13,653 bases of DNA, from contig MU631316.1 in the NCBI GenBank assembly GCA_026770615.1, positions 673,147 through 686,799 of the forward strand. Direction: 5' to 3'. Under the pieces are notes generated by a model. The model was not told the DNA's origin. It worked only from the letters and a program-made list of their open reading frames with translations, and did no database searches. This document shows positions 7,710 to 13,653 of the stretch, one piece after another. Both the position numbers and the translations under genes were made by a program. Within the stretch, counting starts at the first letter, position 1, and every line of letters starts with the position of its first letter. Origin of the DNA: Pavlovales sp. CCMP2436. Its lineage: Eukaryota > Haptophyta > Pavlovophyceae > Pavlovales.

Positions 7710-8466
7710 AAATAGCTATCACTGGTACACAATACCATCGTCGTCGTACTTCTCGGTTCTCGGAGGAAAACACATCGATGATCAGCAGAACCCTTACGCG
7801 ATTAGTCCATCAGACCCTCGTCCACGATACACGTTTTACACGACTTCAGACGGGCGCCCGTGGGTTGGACCCATGTTTCGTTTGTGGTCAACCGGTATTA
7901 TGTACACTGGCGTTCAACTCAGTGAGGCATCCGTGAAACTGGTTCTACATAGTAAGCCGGTTCTTATCGACTACACTGTCCCCGAGCCAGAAACCGCCCC
8001 AGAGCCGCTCAAAAGCGAGTTCACTATCTTGAATGCAGTTTACAATGTCCAGGAGGTGACTTTAACCAATGACGCCTCGCTCAAGCACTTTATAAAACCC
8101 TTATATGCCCCGTTTTTGGCGCAGCGGCTCGCGATGGGTGGTATTCAGACAAGTAATTTTGAGGGCGCGCGTGCCGTAGATGCTACCGCCTTTGTTGCTT
8201 CACAGCCCAGTGCTCAGCCCAGTTATCAATCGGGAATTTCAGCAATGCCCTCGTATGTTATCCAGCAAGTACCCGGAGTTCGTCAGTTCTTCAACCCGAT
8301 GGCCCCCTCGTTAACGGTTCCCCCTATCCCGATCACGTCATCATCATCCAAGGCCTGTCCAAGCTCGTTGACGCCGGTCACGCCAGTTCGGGGTAGCCGC
8401 AAATCACCAGCAAATGTCCCTCCTCCTCCGGCTCCTAAGGTGATGACGGTGACCGGTGTGCCCTGA
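7705..8466 (+). pseudogene. Unrecognised viral-element protein, start codon lost or non-ATG
   Basis: The frame is open from just after TGA 7702-7704 to TGA 8464-8466, about 253 codons. Sequence upstream of the first ATG (7873) is clearly protein-like: NSYHWYTIPSSSYFSVLGG and PRPRYTFYTTSDGRPWVGP. The frame begins with ATT AAA AAT overlapping the end of the ATPase, which suggests that a former ATG there became ATT. The N-terminal half has beta-rich character (MYTGVQLSEASVKLVL, EFTILNAVYNVQEVTL). The C-terminal part is a Pro/Ser/Thr-rich linker (QPSAQPSYQSG, PPIPITSSSS, PPPPAPK). A virion protein is possible, but no family is recognised. It may once have been continuous with the following gene. 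Confidence 0.55.
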
Positions 8467-9043
8467 TTCAAAACAACCTGCATCCGTCTCCCTACATTAC
8501 CGGTGAGAACCCTGGTGCAGCTCGTGCTTTGGCTCAAGCTGATCTCATGACGGAGCAGAATAAGTTAAGCGAGATTGAGCCTCTTCGTTCGCAAGCGCCT
8601 GCGTGGATCGAGGCGCAACGGCCCACATCGCGCAAGATGGATTTGTTGGCCGTCACAGATCTAAACCACTTCATCGCGGACTCGCAAAATCGATATAGAT
8701 CTAGTTTTCTCGCCAACGCCCAGGTCCCACCCGACAAGTATTCTTACGTATTCATGAGTAAAACCCTGGTTCGAGATATGGTTATGACGGAGTTCTATTT
8801 CCAGAAGTCAAGGGCTTGTACAGGAGGAGGCTCTTCTAAAAATTTCCAAGGCCTTCAAGGGCAGCAAACAAGCCGTTTCGATCGAGCAAAAAAGGGTTGA
8901 CGATGCTGCAAGTGTGGCAGCTGGAAAGAAGGCCGTGGTTACCGCGAACCGTAAAAAGAAGCGCAAAGAAGCTGGTGCGCTAAAGCATCACAGATTCGTT
9001 ATCGGGAGCCGTTGCCAAGCGGCGAGGCAGAGTAACACCATAA
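8439..9043 (+). pseudogene. Unrecognised helical, lysine-rich protein of the viral element, frameshifted
   Basis: One frame (8439-8900) reads IQNNLHPSPYITGENPG, LMTEQNKLSEIEPL, LAVTDLNHFIADSQNRYRS and VFMSKTLVRDMVMTEFYF. Near 8810 the sense jumps to another frame that continues GLVQEEALLKISKAFKGS, then a strongly basic TANRKKKRKEAGALK. Near 9005 it jumps again to a basic end, AKRRGRVTP, before TAA 9041-9043. The basic tail suggests nucleic-acid or capsid-interior binding. A further short open piece (YLQPTSQRSIPKRMARVPG, about 9063-9203) may be another gene fragment. No homologue is recognised, and an earlier fusion with the preceding frame is possible. Confidence 0.5.
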
Positions 9044-9227
9044 AGATGCAGTCTTGCATACATACTTGCAGCCGACGTCTCAACGATCGATCCCTAAACG
9101 CATGGCGAGGGTTCCTGGGCTGCTCGTCCAGACCACCCTCGCGCCTTTAACTGCTGCTAGTATAGGGGATCCTTACCTGAAACCAGGGCGTCTCGAGAGC
9201 TAACCCGAGCCATAGTCATCTCGCGCG

Positions 9228-9385
9228 AGTTTGCTTTCCGGTTTTTCTTGCAAGCTTTGCCTTCCGGTTTTTCTTGCGCGATTTTGCCTTCCAGTTTTTC
9301 TTGCGGGATTTACATTTCGGTTTTTCTCGCGCGATTTTGCCTTCCGGTTTTTCTCGCGAGCGTTGCCTTCCGGTTATTCTGAAAT
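9228..9385 (+). repeat. Six tandem copies of a 26-27 bp repeat
   Basis: The unit is close to TTGCCTTCCGGTTTTTCTCG followed by about seven variable bases. Six imperfect copies stand head to tail without spacers. On the minus strand a 27-bp unit equals nine codons and encodes a basic REKPEGKIA-like repeat with no stop across the array, but no start or conserved neighbours support a gene. Confidence 0.85.
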
Positions 9386-9401
9386 CACCCCCCACACAGA
9401 T

Positions 9402-9589
9402 CCCCACGCAGACCCCCCCAAATCTCTACCTGAACTGCTTGCGACGAGCGAGGACAATCCACTTTTTCGACCGGGCGCCCAGACGTACCCTCAACTACCT
9501 CCCTCAACTACCCCCACGCAGAACCCCTCAAATCTCTACCTGAACTGCTTGCGACGAGCGAGGACATTCCACTTATTCGACTGGGCGCC
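9402..9589 (+). repeat. Tandem duplication with 110-bp offset
   Basis: Positions 9402-9479 match 9512-9589 with few differences; the shared core is AATCTCTACCTGAACTGCTT followed by GCGACGAGCGAGGACA. The copies are separated by a short C-rich linker (CCCTCAACTA repeats). Confidence 0.85.
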
Positions 9590-9956
9590 ACCCAGCCCCA
9601 CGCAGACCCCACCACGACCCCCCAAGACCTCCCAAGACCCCCCAAGACCCTCCAAGACACGCACGATCGCACAAGATAACGCACAAACACACACAATCAC
9701 ACACGATTCCACAAATCCACCGGGAAACTTTAAAAAATCCTTTTTAAGCTACGAAATCCAAAACTGTCCTCGCTCGTAACTTTACATACACACACCTCCC
9801 ATGACCTAGCGCGGCCTGCTATAGAGAGATGGTGCTGTCCCTGTGCAACGCCCGCCACTGCCCTCTTTACTGCCTGCTGCCGTGTGTATGTCATTATTAG
9901 TGGCCGGCTCAGCATAGTGTTCAACACTCTGACTTGGTCGACGTCAGACATTAGTC
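9590..9956. other. C-rich then mixed intergenic stretch
   Basis: Positions 9595-9730 contain CCAAGACCCC-type and ACACAC simple repeats. The remainder has a minus-strand open stretch (LMSDVDQVRVLNTMLSRPL and onward) without a recognisable family or start. No gene can be supported. Confidence 0.4.
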
Positions 9957-9960
9957 CCGG

Positions 9961-10094
9961 CAGCAGGGGTGGTGGTCGAGGTGAGGTTGGCATGGTTCGA
10001 GCGAACTCGTAGCAGATGCCACCCCAGCAGGGGTGGTGGAAGAGGTAAGGTTGGTCATTGGTGGCTCGAACGAGCGAACTCGTAGCAGATGCCA
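9961..10094 (+). repeat. Tandem duplication of about 65 bp
   Basis: CAGCAGGGGTGGTGG...GCGAACTCGTAGCAGATGCCAC occurs at 9961-10022 and again at 10025-10094, the second copy having a short internal insertion (TGGTGGCTCGAACGA region). It abuts the C-rich array. Confidence 0.8.
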
Positions 10095-10161
10095 CTGGAT
10101 GCCACAAGCAGTCAGGGCGGGCGGGCACAGGCTCCCCATACGGGATTTAAAATTGACGCTA

Positions 10162-10740
10162 CAATCCCCAACCCAAATCCCCAACCCAAATCCCCCGTAT
10201 CCCCAACCCAACCCCCAACCCAACCCTCAACCCAACCCCATATCTCAAACCCCCAACCCCCAACCCCAAACCCCCAACCCCCAACCCAAATCCCCAACCC
10301 CCAACCCAATTCCCCAACCCAAATCCCCAACTCAAATCTCCAACCCAAATCCCTCATATACCCAACCCTCAACCCCAACCCCAAACCCAACCCTCAACCC
10401 CCAACCCACATCCCCAACCCAAATACCTAAATCCCTCAACCCCCAACCCCCAACCAAAATCCCCAACCCAAATCCCCAACCCAAATCCCCAAATCCCCAA
10501 CTTAAATACCCAATCCAAATCCTCCCACCCCAACCTAACACCTAATCCAACCCCCAACCCAAATCCCCAATCCCCAACCCAAATCCCCAAATCCCCAACC
10601 CAAATCCGCCCAACCCCCAACCCAACCCCAAACCCAAACCCCCAACCCAACCCCAACCCAAATTCTCAACCCCCATCCACCATCCCCCAACTCCCAACCC
10701 CCATCCACCATCCCCCAACTCCCAACCCCCAACCCCCAAC
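10162..10740 (+). repeat. CCCCAA/CCCCAAAT low-complexity array, left block
   Basis: About 580 bp of irregular CCCCAAC, CCCCAAAT and CCCTCAAC words. The minus strand is runs of GGGG spaced by TT or ATTT, a strong G-quadruplex pattern resembling ciliate-type telomere repeats, but degenerate. Long open frames here are artefacts of composition. Confidence 0.9.
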
Positions 10741-10895
10741 CCGGCTCTTAGAAAAGACGTAACGTACGGGGATTATCCGCGGTATCCGTGGGGCCCCGTG
10801 GGCCCCCGGGCTATGTGACAAGTTAGTTATATGTTAGTCACATAGGTGCCTCCGGCGGGGCCCCCGGGGGCCCTGCGGGGCTTTCTAAGAGCCGG
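10741..10895. mobile_element. 155-bp foldback (MITE-like) element inside the C-rich array
   Basis: Terminal inverted repeats CCGGCTCTTAGAAAAG (10741-10756) and CTTTCTAAGAGCCGG (10881-10895) differ by one A. Inside are G/C blocks that also pair (GGGCCCCCGGG and its partners) and a central hairpin, CTATGTGAC (10811-10819) with GTCACATAG (10837-10845) around a 17-nt loop. The element codes for nothing and is flanked on both sides by the same CCCCAA array, so it appears inserted there. The target-site duplication cannot be read in repetitive flanks. Confidence 0.7.
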
Positions 10896-11125
10896 CCCCC
10901 AACCCCCAACCCCCAACCCCAAATCCCAAATCCCAACCCCCAACCCAAATCCCCCAATCCCCATCCCCCAACCCCCAACCCCCAACCCCCGAACCCCAAC
11001 CCCCAACCCCCAACCTTCAACCCCCATCCCCCATCCCCCAATCCCCATCCCCCAATCCCCATCCCCCAACCCCCAAATCCCCAACCCCCAAATCCCAACC
11101 CCCAACCCAAATCCCCAACCCCAAA
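10896..11125 (+). repeat. CCCCAA low-complexity array, right block
   Basis: Continuation of the left array after the foldback element, mostly CCCCCAAC and CCCCCATC words. It ends abruptly at the start of the H2A.X upstream region. Confidence 0.9.
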
Positions 11126-11332
11126 AGCGATTTTTTCGAGGCGCCGTATTTGAAATATGGACGAGGCGGTGACCCACTTTTTCGTAAAACACTTTACTTA
11201 CAGAAAACCGCTTGTTTTTTCAGTTCGGCGGACCTCTATGAAAACCCTTTAAACAGGGGAAAAGCGGCCGGTGAACACCCGTCAAAAAACTAAAAAATCC
11301 ACCAACCAACCACCTCAACTCCATCCTCAACC
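11126..11332 (+). promoter_or_regulatory. Upstream region of H2A.X
   Basis: This 207-bp stretch contains TTTTTTCGAGGCGCCG, which is loosely E2F-like, and the near-palindrome CCGTATTTGAAATATGG. A purine-to-C-rich leader (CCAACCAACCACC) precedes CAACCATGG, a strong start context. No TATA box or CCAAT box is evident. Confidence 0.45.
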
Positions 11333-12187
11333 ATGGCACCTAAGGCAGCAGCTGGGCGCGGCGGCGAGAAGAAGAAGTGCGCGCCCTCGCCGCGTCGCGC
11401 GACGCGCAAAGCCTGCGCGCGTGACGCGCGTGCCCTCGCCGCGCGCGCCGCCGCGCTCGCGCGCTCGCGCCGCCGCGCGGCCGTGGAGTTTGCGAGCAAA
11501 CGCTTCCGGGCGAGTTGCATGCAAGGCACAGAGGCGCAAGCCCGCGCCCGCGATGCTAGGCAGCGGAATGGTTCAGCGAGCACACGCGCCTTGCTCTCGC
11601 TGACGCACTCTTCACCTCGCCTGCCCGCCCCGCCTGCCCTCTCCGCGTGCACCCGTGTCCCATCAGGAAGTCGGTGACCAAGTCTACTAAGGCTGGCCTC
11701 ACCTTCCCGGTCGCGCGCGTCGCGCGCACGCTGCGCTTCATGCGCCTCGCCAAGCGCCTCGGAGCGGGTGGCCCCGTCTACCTCACCGCTGTCCTCGAGT
11801 ACATGGCCGCTGAGGTGCTCGAGCTCGCCGGCAACGCGTGCCGCGACAACAAGAAGAAGCGCATCACCCCCCGCCACTTGGTGCTCGCGATCCGCAACGA
11901 TGAGGAGCTCAACAAGCTGCTCGGCGGCGTAACCATCGCCGCCGGCGGTGTGCTCCCCAACATCCATCAGGTGCGCTCGCCTTCGCGCGAACCAGCGTGG
12001 CTTCTGCCCCGTCCCCTCGTCTCCAGCTTGGGCGCTTGTTTCCCGAGCTGCTTGCTGCCTCTCATCTCGCAGAACCTGACCCTCCGCCCATACTTCCCAC
12101 ACTTTGCCTCCTCTGCGCGCGCAGGTGCTCCTCCCCAAGCACAAGAAGGGCAGCAAGGAGGGCAAGGGCAGCAGCCAGGAGTTCTAA
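11333..12187 (+). CDS. H2A.X: Histone H2A.X variant, three exons
   Basis: Exons are 11333-11376, 11667-11970 and 12125-12187, with introns 11377-11666 and 11971-12124. Both donors read GTGCGC, and the acceptors read ATCAG and GCGCAG. The product begins [15 protein letters not shown]. It has the H2A fold ([60 protein letters not shown]) and ends [20 protein letters not shown]. The terminal SQEF is the SQ(E/D)-hydrophobic motif whose serine is phosphorylated by ATM/ATR-type kinases at DNA breaks, so this is an H2A.X-type protein. The acidic patch is kept. The L1 region differs from the other H2A gene ([16 protein letters not shown] against [16 protein letters not shown]). Splice joins restore the frame exactly (AA+G in the first, phase 0 in the second). 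A possible branch site CTGAC lies near 11599. Confidence 0.95.
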
Positions 12188-12281
12188 ATTCCTTGCGCTG
12201 GCTCGACCCCCAAGACGGCCTGCGGTTTGCTACAGCACGCGATTTAAAGTTACGAGACGCAGCCGCGACCAAAACCCAATC

Positions 12282-12297
12282 GGTGTATATCTACACC
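12282..12297 (+). promoter_or_regulatory. Histone-type 3' stem-loop downstream of H2A.X
   Basis: GGTGTATATCTACACC is identical to the element after the other H2A gene: 6-bp stem, TATC loop. It lies 94 nt after the stop codon, inside the usual range for histone processing signals. It is preceded by AAAACCCAATC and followed by CCCCTTCTCC, then an A-rich run at about 12344-12354 that may act as a downstream purine element. Identity in two otherwise diverged 3' regions argues for selection. Confidence 0.75.
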
Positions 12298-12453
12298 CCT
12301 TCTCCGCTTCCGAATCGTCTACTGCCCCTCTGCTCCTGACCCTGAAAAAAAAAAACGCGCGCCCCTGCGTGCATGAAAATGCCCGTCGGCTTTCGCATAA
12401 GCTTGCTAAAGGCTATATTACTGGTTAAGTATCAAACTGCCGATTGGCTTGAG

Positions 12454-12516
12454 CCCCTATTATTGGAGTTGACGAGGGGTAGGCGATTGCCGCCCTTGTT
12501 ATTAGAATGAGGCGGC
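12454..12516. other. Two adjacent short hairpins
   Basis: CCCCT...AGGGG (12454-12479) and GCCGCC...GGCGGC (12489-12516) have similar loops of about 16 nt. They may be remnants of a small duplicated element. Function is unknown, and chance is possible. Confidence 0.4.
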
Positions 12517-12614
12517 TGGGTGAGCTGCGCATGAGCGCACGTCATTCGAATTTTATACTTTTATTTCTAAATTTACACCTTCAGTTTTCTTTTCTTACGT
12601 GAGCACTTACTTTG

Positions 12615-12868
12615 GGGTCGAAATCCGAATTAGTGGCCAGTCCGGGGGAAAATCGCAAAAAAATCCGGTGAAAATCCTTTAGAGTAACTCACGAACCGGA
12701 GGTGGTGCACAAAAGTTAATTGCGGATTCGTGAATGGGGCGGCGCCCCATTCACGAATCCGCAACTAACTTTTGTGCACCACCTCCGGTTCGTGAGTTGC
12801 TCCGGAGGATTTTCACCGGATTTTTCGCGATTTCCCCCCGGACTGGCCACTAATTCAGATTTCGACCC
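12615..12868. mobile_element. 254-bp near-perfect palindrome (foldback element)
   Basis: The left arm 12615-12740 and right arm 12744-12868 are reverse complements with only a few mismatches, meeting at GGGGC-GGC-GCCCC. The ends read GGGTCGAAATCCGAATTAG and its complement. A CACTTA hexamer stands 5 bp outside each end (12604-12609 and 12874-12879) and could be a target-site duplication. The element has no coding capacity and looks like a foldback or MITE-type transposon. Confidence 0.8.
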
Positions 12869-12952
12869 ATCGACACTTAGCGCGCAGGGGCGAACGATGT
12901 CTACTTCTTCGACCCGGCCACCGCTTTTCCCCCTCCCCAGTGCGGAATCGCG

Positions 12953-12974
12953 CCACTAATTCGGATTTAGACCC
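12953..12974 (+). repeat. Extra copy of the palindrome end sequence
   Basis: CCACTAATTCGGATTTAGACC here matches the right end of the neighbouring palindrome (12847-12868) with two differences. A related word, TTTCGAAATCTGGCCAC, follows in inverted orientation near 12985-13001. It may be a fragment of a second related element. Confidence 0.65.
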
Positions 12975-13534
12975 TTTGGCCCTGCTTTATTTCGAAATCT
13001 GGCCACAAAATCAACAAAAAAATCATATAATCAATCAAGTCTTTAAACCAAATGTAGTGTGATGCACATCCCTTCGTGCAGCAATAACGAAAATGGCACA
13101 TTTCTCGTGGTCGCTTACTATCTTCTCTTCATCGAACACGGATCCATACTCACGGGCGCAGCCAGCCGTGTGGTCCGGAACAGAAATTGCGGACCGCAGG
13201 TAATAATCACATAATTGTTATTAAGCAAACCCGCTTTTTAAAATACAGCAGCATTGTCGCCACCGCACATGCAGCCGATTGAGCAAAATCTGCGCCACGC
13301 AAAAGAATCAAGTTAGTCTTGATTGATTATAACTCGAATTCGAATGACCATGTGATTTGCTCCTTGAAACTTGTGACGTCGTTATGAACCGACGAAGCGG
13401 AGGCTCGAGCGGATTTATTGATAACAACAGTTTATTAGGCGAGCCAACAAAAGTTGGGTGATCCAGTTCTTGGCGATGAGTGTAAAATAGAAGTCAGTGA
13501 GTGAACAACACCTGTTGAACCATGCCGAGCCGCT
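12975..13534. other. Stretch without recognised gene
   Basis: Mixed AT-richer sequence with no frame of convincing coding character, no tRNA-like fold and no element ends that I could find. Confidence 0.45.
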
Positions 13535-13568
13535 ATATATATAAATATATTAAATTAAATAAATATAT

Positions 13569-13653
<85 letters not shown>
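13535..13653. repeat. (TA)n microsatellite, continuing past the window
   Basis: Almost pure TA dinucleotides, imperfect at the start (AAATATATTAAATTAAAT) and then uninterrupted to the last base. The full length cannot be seen. Confidence 0.97.

Noticed and set aside
9228..9385. Repeat cluster as a possible CRISPR array
   Set aside because: Repeats are directly adjacent without unique spacers, no cas genes are present and the genome is eukaryotic.
3260..9600. Terminal inverted repeats bounding the viral element
   Set aside because: I compared the flanks at about 3040-3300 and 9130-9800 by eye and found no convincing matching inverted ends, so the borders are left open.
9730..10128. Minus-strand 132-codon frame
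   Set aside because: It crosses a tandem duplication, has no ATG start and resembles no known protein; a small exon cannot be excluded but is unsupported.
10033..11192. Long open frames of Pro/Asn/Gln or Gly/Trp composition in the CCCCAA arrays
   Set aside because: They arise from simple-sequence composition and are open in several frames at once.
11290..12165. Minus-strand frame of about 290 codons across H2A.X
   Set aside because: It is antisense to H2A.X exons and GC-rich introns and has no independent support.

Overview
The window is nuclear DNA of a eukaryote, most likely a unicellular alga such as a haptophyte or another protist with a GC-rich genome. The evidence is GT-AG introns, two histone H2A genes, strong Kozak-like starts, pyrimidine- and C-rich introns, and many simple and tandem repeats. 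The species cannot be named from the sequence alone. TAA and TGA end the clear host genes, so a standard genetic code is assumed.

Left part (1-3300): the 3' end of a plus-strand gene for an SLC10-type (bile acid:sodium symporter family) membrane transporter in three visible exons. Its two introns contain decayed copies of the exon edges on either side. A minus-strand canonical histone H2A gene follows, with a downstream 6-bp-stem/4-nt-loop element that looks like a histone mRNA 3' stem-loop. Upstream of H2A are about 600 bp without a recognised gene.

Centre (about 3300-9200): a decayed dsDNA virus of the Polinton-like virus/adintovirus type. Read outward from a 42-bp divergent intergenic space, the minus strand carries a penton-like minor capsid protein (broken), a small intact glycine-rich hydrophobic protein, and a double-jelly-roll major capsid protein (broken in several places, with an inverted-repeat insertion). 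Further on is a low-complexity Ala/Gly-rich coiled-coil ORF of uncertain origin. The plus strand carries a small proline-rich protein, an A32-like genome-packaging ATPase with one in-frame stop, and two unrecognised proteins with frame breaks. Capsid and packaging genes are present. I saw no integrase, polymerase, protease or convincing terminal repeats, so the element looks partial as well as inactivated.

Right part (9200-13653): a repeat-rich stretch with six 27-bp repeats, two tandem duplications, and long CCCCAA/CCCCAAAT arrays interrupted by a 155-bp foldback element with terminal inverted repeats. Next comes a plus-strand three-exon histone H2A.X gene, recognisable by its C-terminal SQEF. 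It is followed by the same 16-nt stem-loop as in the first H2A gene. A near-perfect 254-bp palindrome, a quiet stretch and a (TA)n microsatellite close the window. The two H2A genes point away from each other, and the viral remnant lies between them.
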